In this document: one piece after another, positions 26,103 through 35,110 of the stretch | Layout of the letters: each line of letters opens with the position of its first letter | Numbering within the stretch: position 1 is the first letter of the stretch | Assembly (NCBI RefSeq): GCF_028714975.1 | Contig: NZ_JAQTLH010000011.1 | Location: 1 to 60,964 of the forward strand | Reading direction: 5' to 3' | DNA from: Sulfurimonas sp. | GTDB taxonomy: Bacteria; Campylobacterota; Campylobacteria; Campylobacterales; Sulfurimonadaceae | DNA: 60,964 nucleotides | Translations under genes and position numbers: made by a program | Notes under the pieces: model-generated | The model's database searches: none | Told to the model about the DNA's origin: nothing | Seen by the model: the letters and a program-made list of their open reading frames with translations, nothing else

Positions 26103-26141
26103 AAAAAAAAAGGGGGAGGAAAAACTCCTCCCCCTTTTTTT
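26103..26141 (-). terminator. Strong hairpin terminator after nosZ
   Basis: GGGGGAGGA (26112-26120) pairs perfectly with TCCTCCCCC (26126-26134) around a 5-nt loop and is flanked by A and T runs that extend the stem and give a U tract on the minus strand. It sits between the nosZ stop and the nosB-like gene, so it would limit read-through into the accessory genes. Confidence 0.9.
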
Positions 26142-26159
26142 ATAGTTTAAATCTATCTA

Positions 26160-28760
26160 TTAGAATAGATTTGCATTTTGATCTACCCATTTTAGGTATT
26201 CAATAATGTTTTTAGTATCTTTTTCTTCCATATGCTGATTCGGCATTTTTAGATTAAAGTAATCAATCATACCTTTTACATAAGGGTCGTTGTACATAGC
26301 TTCAGGTTTCATAACGAAATCTTTAACCCATTTTTCGCCGTCTTTACCGTGTCTTGAAAGAACACCCGTTAAGTCCGGACCTGATGAAACTTTACCGATA
26401 ACATGGCATCCGCCACATCCGCCTTCACCGAAAGCTTTTTCACCTGCAGCCGCAGCATCAGACTGTTTTGTAGCAATTAATCTTACAAGTGCATCTTTTG
26501 CTCTAATTCCAACATCCGCAGTTTTAACTTGCAGCTGCCAAATCATGTTTTCAAAAAGAATAGCTTTTTCCATATCGCCTGCTTTAACTGCAGCATCCGC
26601 CAGTTTTTTCTGTGCAGGGATTTGGTTGTATTGGTCAAATGCATCCGTTACAAGGTCAGCAACTACTTTATGTTTTTCATATTTGTTGTCTTTTAAGAAT
26701 TTAACAACAGATTGGATAACTGCATCAGTAGCGGCATTTGTTGCAACAGTTTTGTCATACTCAGCTTTAAGTTGTGCAGGAGTCATTGTTTGCATTTTTG
26801 TTTTTTGAGCACTAACATATTTTTTGTTAGGATCTTTAACCATTAAGTAACCCATCATCTCTAAGTGTAGTGCAGAACAAAACTCAGTACAATAGTAAGG
26901 GAAAACCCCTTCCATATCAGCTATAAATTTTATACTTGCAGTTTTACCCGGTTCTAATGACGCGTGAACATTGTAATGATCTACCGTAAAACCGTGAGCC
27001 TCATCTTGAGCTCTCTCAAGGTTTGTTAGGTACATTGTAACTTCGTCACCTTTGTTTACTGTAATTCTTTCAGGATTGATGTGTGAGCGAACCATAGTTG
27101 CATATACTTTAACTTTGTTTCCGTTTCTCTCAATTCTCTCTTGACCAGCAAGTGTTTTACCTTCGTGAACAGAATCTGTTCTTGAGTTGGTACCCATTGC
27201 ATATCTAACATGCCCATTAAGTTTTTCAGCTCTAATCGCAACAGCGTTGTGAGGTTCACCTAACGGTAGAGGCATGTCAACAAGTAAATCCATTTTTTTA
27301 CCGCTAATATCAATTAACTGGTGGTTTTGTGGATGTAGTGGACCGACATTTTGGAATCTATCAATCGCAAGTTTGTTTAGAGCGATAATATATCTTCCTT
27401 GAGGATCCATTGTTTCACTCTCCATGCCGCACAAGTGACCGATGTTATAGTGAACATTTTGTTTATCAATAACTTTTAGAGTTTTGTAGTTCCATTTTAC
27501 AACTTGACTATCAACATAGAGTGAAGTATATATCTCGCCGTCAACAGGAGAGTATTGACTATGCAATGGCCCCAGACCCAACTCAGCTTGACCGTGTAGA
27601 GATTTTTTCATATCTAAGATAGGAATCCCGAATGGGTCTTTTCCTGCATACTCTTTGTTTTTAATAAGTTTTTGAATTTTTTCAAAACTAAAAACAGAAG
27701 CGTGTGTATCTAATTTTCCACAAACAGTGATGTAATTACCATCAGGAGAAACATCCACACCGTGCGGTGATTTTGGTTCAGGAATTAAGAATAATGCATC
27801 ATTTTTAACAGCTACTTCCATAGGGATAACTTTATGATCATTGATAATTTTTACATTTTTAGAGTCTTTTGCAAGTTCTGCCAATTTTTTCCAGTTATAA
27901 ACATGTAAAAAGTCAGTATCATTTCTACTCATACCTGCTTCGTTTGGCGGCATACCTACTTCGATTCCGCCTGTGTACATTTCACTATTAACAGAGTTAG
28001 TAAAACCCCAACCGTCAGACACGGCTTTACCGGAGTCACTTAAATCTTGCATATATGGAGGCATTTCAATAGTAAATGATTCTTTTTCTTGGATTCTACC
28101 TTTTTTATGGTCAAATCTCCACATTGTAACACCGCCGCGGTAATCCTCTTTATAGTCTTCAATCGGATGGTAATTATTATCAAATGGAGCAGCGTATTGA
28201 CATGCTTCTAAGATAAAATCACTATTTTGAGTAAAGAAAGCTCCACCGTGAGATGATTTGAATACAGGATTAACAACAATCTGTTTAGTTTCAAAGTCTG
28301 CTAAATCAATAATTGCTATACGAGGGTTTGCTTTATCGTTAATCGCTAACCACTTACCGTCATATTTTCCATCTTTTTCCGATAACGCAGGGTGGTGAGT
28401 ATCTCCCCAATTAATCTCTTTGCCTCTAATATTACCTTGTCTAAGAACTTTTTTAGATTCTTCATCGAATCCGTATCCTTGCCAAGGTTCAGGAGTAAAT
28501 ACACCAATGTATTTTAAAATTCTCATAGACGGTACACCGTAAACAATTACTTGCCCTGATTGCCCGCCTGAACTAAATACTACATACTCATCTTTAACAC
28601 CTGAAGGGTTGTAAGTTTTTGCAGCACGAACTACATCAACTTCGCTTAAGCCCCTTTTCTTCATTACCTCTGCTAATTCACCACCTGCAGCAGCTAATGC
28701 CGTTGCAACCAGTGAAGTGCCTAGGATAATCGAAGAAAACTTACTGAAATGTCTTTCCAT
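26160..28760 (-). CDS. nosZ: Nitrous oxide reductase, clade II, with C-terminal cytochrome c domain
   Basis: Reduces N2O to N2 in the periplasm, the last step of denitrification. The 866-residue protein has a Sec-type signal peptide (no twin Arg), as in clade II enzymes. The beta-propeller (to about residue 560) supplies CuZ His ligands, in DTHHPALS, SPHGVDV, LGPLHSQYS, PLHPQNH and GEPHNAV. The cupredoxin domain has the CuA motif YYCTEFCSALHLEMMGY at about residues 620-636. A fused class I cytochrome c (haem CGGCH near residue 783, Met in LKMPNQHM) is specific to Campylobacterota-type NosZ. AAGGAG precedes the start. A palindromic Crp/Fnr box lies upstream. Confidence 0.98.
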   Translation of the reverse strand: MERHFSKFSSIILGTSLVATALAAAGGELAEVMKKRGLSEVDVVRAAKTYNPSGVKDEYVVFSSGGQSGQVIVYGVPSMRILKYIGVFTPEPWQGYGFDEESKKVLRQGNIRGKEINWGDTHHPALSEKDGKYDGKWLAINDKANPRIAIIDLADFETKQIVVNPVFKSSHGGAFFTQNSDFILEACQYAAPFDNNYHPIEDYKEDYRGGVTMWRFDHKKGRIQEKESFTIEMPPYMQDLSDSGKAVSDGWGFTNSVNSEMYTGGIEVGMPPNEAGMSRNDTDFLHVYNWKKLAELAKDSKNVKIINDHKVIPMEVAVKNDALFLIPEPKSPHGVDVSPDGNYITVCGKLDTHASVFSFEKIQKLIKNKEYAGKDPFGIPILDMKKSLHGQAELGLGPLHSQYSPVDGEIYTSLYVDSQVVKWNYKTLKVIDKQNVHYNIGHLCGMESETMDPQGRYIIALNKLAIDRFQNVGPLHPQNHQLIDISGKKMDLLVDMPLPLGEPHNAVAIRAEKLNGHVRYAMGTNSRTDSVHEGKTLAGQERIERNGNKVKVYATMVRSHINPERITVNKGDEVTMYLTNLERAQDEAHGFTVDHYNVHASLEPGKTASIKFIADMEGVFPYYCTEFCSALHLEMMGYLMVKDPNKKYVSAQKTKMQTMTPAQLKAEYDKTVATNAATDAVIQSVVKFLKDNKYEKHKVVADLVTDAFDQYNQIPAQKKLADAAVKAGDMEKAILFENMIWQLQVKTADVGIRAKDALVRLIATKQSDAAAAGEKAFGEGGCGGCHVIGKVSSGPDLTGVLSRHGKDGEKWVKDFVMKPEAMYNDPYVKGMIDYFNLKMPNQHMEEKDTKNIIEYLKWVDQNANLF

Positions 28761-28810
28761 AATATTCTCCTTAAATTCCTTTGAGTTTTACACAATACTC
28801 AAATGATAAT

Positions 28811-28816
28811 ATAATA
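28811..28816 (-). promoter_or_regulatory. Probable nosZ -10 element (TATTAT)
   Basis: On the minus strand TATTAT lies so that transcription would begin near 28804-28807, giving a leader of about 45 nt before nosZ. The centre of the TTGAC-N4-GTCAA palindrome is then about 41.5 bp upstream, the classic class II activator spacing. The start site has not been measured; the assignment rests on this spacing. Confidence 0.6.
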
Positions 28817-28840
28817 TTAATCTAATTCAAGGACTCAAAA

Positions 28841-28856
28841 TTTGACTAAGGTCAAA
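28841..28856. promoter_or_regulatory. Crp/Fnr-family operator upstream of nosZ
   Basis: TTTGACTAAGGTCAAA is a perfect 6-bp-arm palindrome with a 4-bp centre, matching the TTGA-N6-TCAA layout of FNR/DNR-type sites but with C/G at the inner position as often described for NO-responsive family members. It is the only such site I see in the window, and both Crp/Fnr genes nearby (18015 and 29814) are candidates to bind it. Confidence 0.8.
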
Positions 28857-28877
28857 TTGTTTAATTAATTTTTATTT

Positions 28878-29810
28878 TTAAGGTTGGGTTGTATAGGAGA
28901 TTAGATTATCCAAATCACCTCTTAAACTCTTTAATCCATTTGCCATAGAGCTTAACTCTTCAAGTGATTGTATTACTGCATCCTCTTTTTTTCTTAGCTC
29001 TTTATCTCTTGAGTTTTCATTCATTGTATATATCAAATCTATTAGATCTTCTATATTTTGTTCTACGATTTCTAGTGACTTGTAAGAGTGTTCTATGGAA
29101 CTGCTTGAGTATTTAATAGAATCATTTATTCTTTGTACAAGTGTATTGAAATTATCTTTTGCTTGAGAAATATCGTTTATACCGTCATTAATTTCGATAG
29201 GTTTTAACTCTTTAATGGATGAGTTTGAGATAATTGCTTTTGATGCCGTGAGAAATTTTTGCATAAAAGCCATTATTGTTTTTAACTGGGTAAATACATA
29301 TATAAGCAGCAACACTAACATTGCAAATAGTATGTATTGAATTAGTTTGTATATATTTTGTTTTTTATCAAAATCAATCTGTTTTGCTATGATTATTTTG
29401 TCAAACTCAACAATCAACTCTAAGTTAGTGTTGTAAATATCTTTTACGCTTTTTTCAAGAATAATGTTTGAATAGAGTGATTTGTTATTTATCTGATCTC
29501 TAAAATGTTGTACATGAAGATAAAAATTATTCCATAATTTTATGATTTGCGCGCTTTTTTCTAGCTCTTCATTTTTAATATTGCTTAAAAATTTTTTTAT
29601 AGAGTTGTCTAGGCTCTGCGTAGAGCTGCTAGGGTTTTTGTAGATATAAAAAATATTTTTTGATATCTCTTGTGTAAAATCTTTTTGTTGGCTCATAATA
29701 TTTATAAAATCATTATGAAGCGAGTTCTCTTTTGATGTATGGTTGAATAGCAGTGCTAAGGTCATAGAGAGTGTAAATATAAGAGCACCGACAATTTTAA
29801 TTCTTTGCAT
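28878..29810 (-). CDS. Two-TM sensor-like membrane protein, function unknown
   Basis: A 310-residue protein with TM1 at about residues 7-24, a periplasmic helical domain (25-155) rich in Lys/Asn, TM2 at about 157-178, and a cytoplasmic coiled-coil tail (190-310). The layout resembles the PilJ/NarX-type ligand-sensing N-terminus of chemoreceptors or nitrate sensors, but no histidine kinase, GGDEF or methyl-accepting signalling region is present. It lies between the Crp/Fnr gene (3 bp) and the nosZ promoter, suggesting a link to sensing of nitrogen oxides; this is inference only. Confidence 0.7.
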   Translation of the reverse strand: MQRIKIVGALIFTLSMTLALLFNHTSKENSLHNDFINIMSQQKDFTQEISKNIFYIYKNPSSSTQSLDNSIKKFLSNIKNEELEKSAQIIKLWNNFYLHVQHFRDQINNKSLYSNIILEKSVKDIYNTNLELIVEFDKIIIAKQIDFDKKQNIYKLIQYILFAMLVLLLIYVFTQLKTIMAFMQKFLTASKAIISNSSIKELKPIEINDGINDISQAKDNFNTLVQRINDSIKYSSSSIEHSYKSLEIVEQNIEDLIDLIYTMNENSRDKELRKKEDAVIQSLEELSSMANGLKSLRGDLDNLISYTTQP

Positions 29811-29813
29811 ATC

Positions 29814-30482
29814 CTACTCCTCGCAAACGGATATTAGAGCTTCTTTATCCAAAACTACAACTTTTCCGTTAATTGAATCAATTATTTTATCTCTTTTTAG
29901 CCTATTTAAAACTCTTGATAAAGTTTCCGGTTGTATGTGCAGTATAAGTGATATTTCAGCTCGTTTTAATTTATTAAAAATATCTAAATCATCATGTAGC
30001 ATCATAGCGACTTTTACAACCGAGTTAAAAATAAACTCTCTATTTATAAGAGATTGAAGTTGTTGAGATCTTAAAATAATCTCATTTGTAAATTCAGAAC
30101 ATAAATAGCCTCTATCTATAAAAAAATCTTTAAATTTTTTATAATCAATATTGAGTATTTGGGAGTCTTCAAGCAGTGCTACATTTGAAAAAGAGCTAAG
30201 CGTATCTTGTTTTATATTTGATATTTCAGATATTAAAGAGTTGGCATATATATAGTGTAAAAATATTTCATTATTGTGTTTGTCGATTTTATATGCTTTT
30301 GATAAACCGCTTAAAAGAAATAAAAGAGAGTTGTTTTTGTTTTTTTCATAATAAACAACATACCCTTTAGCATATGTATTTATTGTAGATATGGATGCTA
30401 AAAGCTCAATTTGCTCTTCATTTAGAGATGAGAAGAAATTTAAAGAAGTTATGGCGCCTTTAGTAGAGATAAAATTGCTCAT
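29814..30482 (-). CDS. Crp/Fnr-family transcriptional regulator (second copy)
   Basis: A 222-residue regulator with an N-terminal cNMP-like fold (about 15-125) and a winged helix with EISLILHIQPETLSRVLNRLKRD. The recognition helix PETLSR is identical to that of the regulator at 18015, so they may compete for or share targets. It has no FNR-type Cys set; its two Cys (in LCSEF and VCEE) are isolated. Its place three bp from the sensor-like gene and near nosZ makes it the stronger candidate for nos control. Confidence 0.9.
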   Translation of the reverse strand: MSNFISTKGAITSLNFFSSLNEEQIELLASISTINTYAKGYVVYYEKNKNNSLLFLLSGLSKAYKIDKHNNEIFLHYIYANSLISEISNIKQDTLSSFSNVALLEDSQILNIDYKKFKDFFIDRGYLCSEFTNEIILRSQQLQSLINREFIFNSVVKVAMMLHDDLDIFNKLKRAEISLILHIQPETLSRVLNRLKRDKIIDSINGKVVVLDKEALISVCEE

Positions 30483-30485
30483 TAT

Positions 30486-30914
30486 CTATAGTTTTGGACA
30501 ACTCTCTTGAGATATGTCAAATCTAAATAACTCTGCTTTAGTAAGTGCACTTTTATATATATAGCGAATGGATATATTTGCTTCCAAAAAACGCTTTGAA
30601 GTTTTACAAGTTCCTTCCGTAACCGCTTTTTTCATTCGGCTGTGATCCTCTTTTTTTACTGTTTCATCGCTTTTTGGAGCCGTATTAATCTCATAAATAT
30701 ATACTAAAGTTGTGTTGTCGGCTTGCGCGTCTATAAGTTTTGTATATTTGTCGACTGTTTGCGGAAGTGATTTTGAAATCTCTTCTGCAGCCAATTTTGT
30801 AATCTCTTTGCCTTGATCTTTTATAGCCTGCGGTGATAACTCTTTATTTTGAATCTGTGTTGCCGACGCTAAAAGAGGCAGCATTATGGTTAGAGCAATA
30901 AAAAAAGATTTCAC
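30486..30914 (-). CDS. Secreted hypothetical protein
   Basis: A 142-residue protein with a clear signal peptide (MKSFFIALTIMLPLLASA) and two Cys (in TCKTSKRF and SCPKL) that could form a disulfide. No family recognised. The mature part is helical and then beta-rich (TTLVYIYEIN, ISIRYIYKS), compatible with a small periplasmic ligand-binding or inhibitor fold. It is the first gene of a three-gene run with the Crp/Fnr regulator and sensor-like protein (3-bp gaps). Confidence 0.65.
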   Translation of the reverse strand: MKSFFIALTIMLPLLASATQIQNKELSPQAIKDQGKEITKLAAEEISKSLPQTVDKYTKLIDAQADNTTLVYIYEINTAPKSDETVKKEDHSRMKKAVTEGTCKTSKRFLEANISIRYIYKSALTKAELFRFDISQESCPKL

Positions 30915-30954
30915 TATACGCCTTTAATAATGGAGTGGAAATAAAATATAAAAT

Positions 30955-30980
30955 AATTCCCGACAAAAGTGAAGGGAATT
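30955..30980 (-). terminator. Hairpin terminator downstream of ftsZ
   Basis: AATTCCC (30955-30961) pairs with GGGAATT (30974-30980) and is followed on the minus strand by ATTTTATATTTTAT. It ends 19 bp after the ftsZ stop, closing the ppiD-ftsA-ftsZ transcript before the next minus-strand genes. Confidence 0.7.
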
Positions 30981-30998
30981 AGTATCTAATGAAGAGAT

Positions 30999-32117
30999 TT
31001 AGTCTTGTTGTTGTCTCATATAAGATGGAATATCTAGGTGGCTTCCGTCAAGATCACCGCCGACAACTAGCCTTGGACGAATTTTTGCAATAGGAAGCAT
31101 AGATTCGCTCACAAAGCTTTCGTTATTTGAGCTGGAACTAAAATTTTTTTCAAAACCTGTTGCTATGATAGTTATTTTGACATAGTTTTCAGGAAGAGTC
31201 TCATCAGTTGAAGTACCAAAAATTACATCGGCATCTTCATGTGCACTCTCTTGAACTACAATCATAGCTTCTGATGTTTCTATCATAGGAAAATTAGGAT
31301 GCATATGAAAGTGAACAAGAACACCCATCGCGCCGTTTATAGATACATTATCAAGAAGAGGAGACTCAATTGCCGCCTTAATCGCTTCATAAGCTGCGTT
31401 TTCACCTTCATACTCACCTACACCCATAAGTGCCATACCTTTATGACTCATTACGGTTCTTAAGTCGGCAAAGTCAAGATTAATATCATTTTCGCCGTTT
31501 GATAAGATAACTCCTGCAGTTCCGCTAACAGCTTGAGCTAGAACACTGTCAACAATTTTAAAACTATCTTTTAGACCAAGTTTTCTGTCAATTATAGAGA
31601 GTAGTTTGTCATTTGGAATAACAACGATAGAATCGCTCTCTTTTTTTAGCTCTTCAAGACCGGCATTTGCAAGTTTTAATCTTTTTGGCGCTTCAAACAT
31701 AAAAGGTTTTGTAACGATTGATATAGTTAGTGCATCTACCTCTTTAGCAATTTTTGCTATGATAGGAGCAGCACCGGTACCGGTTCCACCGCCAAGACCT
31801 GCTGAGATAAATACTATGTCGGCACCTGTTAGTGCTTTTTTTATCTCATCATAATTCTCTATTGCAGACTCTCTGCCGATTTCGGGTTTCATCCCTGCAC
31901 CAAGTCCTTTTGTAAGTTTGGCACCGATTTGAATCGTAGTCGCATTTTTTGTATCTTTTAGAGCTTGAGCATCAGTGTTGATTATAATCATCTCTATACC
32001 GCTTACGCCTTCTCTGATCATATGCCCGATCATATTGCCGCCACCGCCGCCGACGCCGACAGCTACGATTCTAGCTCCGCTAATTTTACTTGCTTCTTCT
32101 ATTAAAAATGGTTCCAT
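30999..32117 (-). CDS. ftsZ: Cell division GTPase FtsZ
   Basis: Tubulin homologue that forms the cytokinetic ring. The N-terminal GVGGGGGNMIGHM and the tubulin signature GLGGGTGTGAAPIIAK bind GTP; the T7 loop NLDFADLRTVM supplies catalytic Asp. The variable linker is followed by the conserved C-terminal peptide DIPSYMRQQ that binds FtsA. Length 372 is normal. It follows ftsA by 9 bp, the usual order. Confidence 0.98.
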   Translation of the reverse strand: MEPFLIEEASKISGARIVAVGVGGGGGNMIGHMIREGVSGIEMIIINTDAQALKDTKNATTIQIGAKLTKGLGAGMKPEIGRESAIENYDEIKKALTGADIVFISAGLGGGTGTGAAPIIAKIAKEVDALTISIVTKPFMFEAPKRLKLANAGLEELKKESDSIVVIPNDKLLSIIDRKLGLKDSFKIVDSVLAQAVSGTAGVILSNGENDINLDFADLRTVMSHKGMALMGVGEYEGENAAYEAIKAAIESPLLDNVSINGAMGVLVHFHMHPNFPMIETSEAMIVVQESAHEDADVIFGTSTDETLPENYVKITIIATGFEKNFSSSSNNESFVSESMLPIAKIRPRLVVGGDLDGSHLDIPSYMRQQQD

Positions 32118-32126
32118 AATCTCTCC

Positions 32127-33488
32127 TTAAAATAACTGGTTTGCCCAGTTCCAAAATTTACTAATCGCTCCGGCCTCTTCACTCTTCTTCTCTTTTTTTG
32201 TTGGGATAAAAACCATTTTCTCTTTTTTCTCATCGGCATTAAGCAGTTGAGAAGATAAAATAGCAAGATCATCTGTTAGATTTACACTGGTTTGTTCTGC
32301 AGGTGCTTCATTTGAGTGCCTTATTCTTTTATTTGCATCTATCTCATACGGGGTGTATGCAGATGCGGCATATAAAACAAGACCGATAGCGCTTGAGTAT
32401 TGAGGTGAGCGAAGATTTTCAAAAAGTCCGCTCATCTCTTTTGGTTTAGCAAGACGAACCGGAACGGAACCAAAAGTTGCAACTGCTAACTCTCTTATTC
32501 CTTCCATTTGTGAAAAACCGCCGGTTAAAACTATGCCGGCGCCGATTTTGTCTTTTAATCCGCTGTTTTCAATGAACTGAGCCAAAATCATTAAAGTCTC
32601 TTCAACTCTTGCATAAATAACATTATGCACTACTTCAAGAGAGACTTCATGAGTTGTATTTTCATCGCCTATTATAGGAAGTTCGATTAGGTCATTGCTA
32701 GGATTTAGAAGTGAGCCGTAATTTAATTTTACGCTATCGGCAATATTTAACGGTGTATGAAGTGCCATAGATAGGTCACTCGTAACATGATTAGAACCGA
32801 CTCCTAAAAAGTCATTGTATACAATAGAATTGCCGGAGTGAATAATTATATTGCTTGTGTTTCCGCCCATATCTATAAGAGCGACACCTAGCTCTTTTTC
32901 ATCATCATTGAGTGTCGCTATAGAAGAAGCATAACCAGCTAGAACAATACTTTCAACTTCAATGCCTGCACCGCGAACTGCTTTTCTAAGATTGTTTAAA
33001 TTTGATTTTTGAGTTGTAATAATATGGGTATCGACTTCAAGTCTTGAGGCATTCATCCCCATCGGATCTTCTACATGGTCTTGATCGTCAACTTTAAAAT
33101 TATAAGGCAGAGCATGTAAAACTTCGTACTCGTTTGGAATGTTTGCGTTATAAAGAGATGTTTGCATAACTCTCTCTATCTCTTTAAAAGTTACTTCTTT
33201 GTTTTGAATATTTACGATACCGCTTGCATTTATACTCTTTGTATAGGCTCCCGATATAGAGACTATCGCAGTTTTGACTTCACTTCCGGCTATTCTTTTT
33301 GCATCGTTTACTGCAGTTTTTATAGATTTTGAAGCAAGCTCAATATTTGTTATGCTTCCTCTCTTAAGCCCTTGTGCTTTTGAAATTCCCGCACCTGTTA
33401 TAGCTATGGAGTTGTCACCGGCTATTTCAGCGATGATTGCACATATCTTTGTAGAACCAATATCAATGGCTAAAACAGTTCTGCTCAA
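32127..33488 (-). CDS. ftsA: Cell division protein FtsA
   Basis: Actin-like ATPase that tethers FtsZ to the membrane and recruits late division proteins. Phosphate-binding loops AIDIGSTKICAII and ALIDMGGNTSNIIIHSG, and VLTGGFSQMEG near the adenosine site, identify it; the SHS2/1C insert lies between. The C-terminus ends in the amphipathic membrane-binding helix ISKFWNWANQLF. Length 453 is usual in the phylum. It follows the PpiD-like gene by 1 bp, as in C. jejuni. Confidence 0.97.
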   Translation of the reverse strand: MSRTVLAIDIGSTKICAIIAEIAGDNSIAITGAGISKAQGLKRGSITNIELASKSIKTAVNDAKRIAGSEVKTAIVSISGAYTKSINASGIVNIQNKEVTFKEIERVMQTSLYNANIPNEYEVLHALPYNFKVDDQDHVEDPMGMNASRLEVDTHIITTQKSNLNNLRKAVRGAGIEVESIVLAGYASSIATLNDDEKELGVALIDMGGNTSNIIIHSGNSIVYNDFLGVGSNHVTSDLSMALHTPLNIADSVKLNYGSLLNPSNDLIELPIIGDENTTHEVSLEVVHNVIYARVEETLMILAQFIENSGLKDKIGAGIVLTGGFSQMEGIRELAVATFGSVPVRLAKPKEMSGLFENLRSPQYSSAIGLVLYAASAYTPYEIDANKRIRHSNEAPAEQTSVNLTDDLAILSSQLLNADEKKEKMVFIPTKKEKKSEEAGAISKFWNWANQLF

Positions 33489-33489
33489 C

Positions 33490-34953
33490 TTATAGTCCTT
33501 GGATAAAAATCTCGGTTTTGTACTTGTTTTGTAAGTTCTTGACTAAACTTTCATTAAACATAGCACTCTTTAATCTAACAATTTGATTGTCTTGATTAGT
33601 GTTAGTGTTACTAAGCATTTTTTGTTCCAAAATATTGTACATTACAATATTTCCGTTCTCTAAAGTAACAAACCCTTTTTTGGTTTGGGTAGTAAAGAGT
33701 GTGCTTAAAAATTCATTCGCTTCTTGGGTGCTTAAATCTGTTAGTTTGTTAGAGTCGTTTCCTGTTATAAAATCAGTTGTATTTCCGCTAAATGTATTAA
33801 ACGAATTTTTTGCCAACTCTAAAAGTTTTGTCTTTTTTTGTTCTGCCGTATATATAGAAGCAACTTCTTTTTTAGCCTCTTCATAGCTTTTTGCCGTTGA
33901 TGGGCTTGTTTTTACAAGCTCAAAAGTAATATAATCGTCTCCGACCATAACAGGTTTTGAAAACGGTGATGCAGATGTCAGTTTTGATACTATTTCAAAT
34001 GCTTCGGTACCGAAAGGGTTGTTGCTTGCAGAGAGAGTAGAGCTGTTTATCTCTACATCTTTAAGCTCGCCTTTTTTATATGCTATATATGATTTTAAAG
34101 CCTCTTTTTTAGTCTCTTTGGCATTTAAAGCCTCTTTGATTTTATCTTTAGCTGCATCTAAAGAGAGCAATTTCCCCTCTGCGTCTTTTAAGCTGTTTTT
34201 ATTTTCATTGTAATATTCGTTAATTGCCGCATCATCATGTTCTTTAGAGATTTTTGCTTGTTTAATGAATTTTACATCATAGCTAACTTCAGTCATAAAT
34301 TTGTTTTGCATTTTTTCCCAAAAAGGTTTTAGAGCTTCATCAGACATATCAATGCTAATTTCGCTAGTTTTTAAAACTTTATAGTTTACTTTGTCTGCAA
34401 TATTCATTGCGGTATCTAAAATCTTTAGTTCGCTATCTTTTGTTTTTATAGGAAGAAGAGCAAGGGCTTTTTGAATTAGCAGCTCTTTTCTTGTGCCGGC
34501 TTCATACTCTTTGATGCTTAAGTTGTTTTTGGAAAGAACATCTTTATATACATCTTTATTAAAAACGCCGTTTTTAAAGAAATAATCTTTTGTTTTAATA
34601 TTAGCCAACAATTCATCATCGCCAACTTGTAAATCATATGATGCAGCTAAGTTTAAAATTAAAGCCTGCTGAGTTAAAAATTGAAGAGCTTGAGATTTAA
34701 GACCGAAACTTTTAGCTTTCTCTTCATCGAAATTGCCCTGAAACATTTGATTATATTGTGCATAAAGATTTGAGTAGCTTTTTTGCAGCTCGCCCATTGT
34801 TATCTCAACATTACCTACTTTTGCGACAGCCCCTGCTTTATCGCCGTATTTATATTGACCCCAGCCAACAAAACCGGCTCCAACAAAAGCGATTGTAGAA
34901 ATCCAGATAGTAATAATGAGATATTTTTTATGTCTTTGCATCCATGTAATCAT
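33490..34953 (-). CDS. PpiD/SurA-like periplasmic folding factor, membrane anchored
   Basis: A 487-residue protein with a single N-terminal TM (YLIITIWISTIAFVGAGFVGW) and a large periplasmic part of the SurA_N/PpiD type (KVGNVEITMGELQKSYSNL, then a helical chaperone core), with a weak parvulin-like region around residues 220-355. The parvulin catalytic signature is poorly kept, so isomerase activity is doubtful while chaperone function is likely. The start is ATG 34953; an internal Met at codon 5 is equally possible. It leads the ftsA-ftsZ operon. Confidence 0.82.
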   Translation of the reverse strand: MITWMQRHKKYLIITIWISTIAFVGAGFVGWGQYKYGDKAGAVAKVGNVEITMGELQKSYSNLYAQYNQMFQGNFDEEKAKSFGLKSQALQFLTQQALILNLAASYDLQVGDDELLANIKTKDYFFKNGVFNKDVYKDVLSKNNLSIKEYEAGTRKELLIQKALALLPIKTKDSELKILDTAMNIADKVNYKVLKTSEISIDMSDEALKPFWEKMQNKFMTEVSYDVKFIKQAKISKEHDDAAINEYYNENKNSLKDAEGKLLSLDAAKDKIKEALNAKETKKEALKSYIAYKKGELKDVEINSSTLSASNNPFGTEAFEIVSKLTSASPFSKPVMVGDDYITFELVKTSPSTAKSYEEAKKEVASIYTAEQKKTKLLELAKNSFNTFSGNTTDFITGNDSNKLTDLSTQEANEFLSTLFTTQTKKGFVTLENGNIVMYNILEQKMLSNTNTNQDNQIVRLKSAMFNESLVKNLQNKYKTEIFIQGL

Positions 34954-35058
34954 TGAGTTAAGAGCCTTGTATATGGTATTTTTGTAATTTTAGGTAAATT
35001 CGTATTAAACCTTGATAAAAAGAGTTTAAACTTCTTAAATAGGTGTAAATAATAGAAA

Positions 35059-35064
35059 TATAAT
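35059..35064 (+). promoter_or_regulatory. -10 element (TATAAT) upstream of the bioA operon
   Basis: TATAAT in the AT-rich 157-bp divergent gap. It would start transcription near 35071, about 40 nt before the start of the small conserved gene preceding bioA. No clear -35, as usual in this phylum. Confidence 0.55.
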
Positions 35065-35110
35065 TGAAAAGGTGGTAAAATCAAAACAGAGAGTCAAAAA
35101 AGGATTTTTT

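Noticed and set aside
26290..26808. A 172-codon frame opposite the 3' end of nosZ
   Set aside because: Antisense to the NosZ cytochrome domain; composition follows nosZ third-codon bias, no start signal.
33490..34953. Calling the gene a true parvulin isomerase (ppiD)
   Set aside because: The parvulin catalytic signature is not convincing, so it is described as PpiD/SurA-like without a firm gene symbol.
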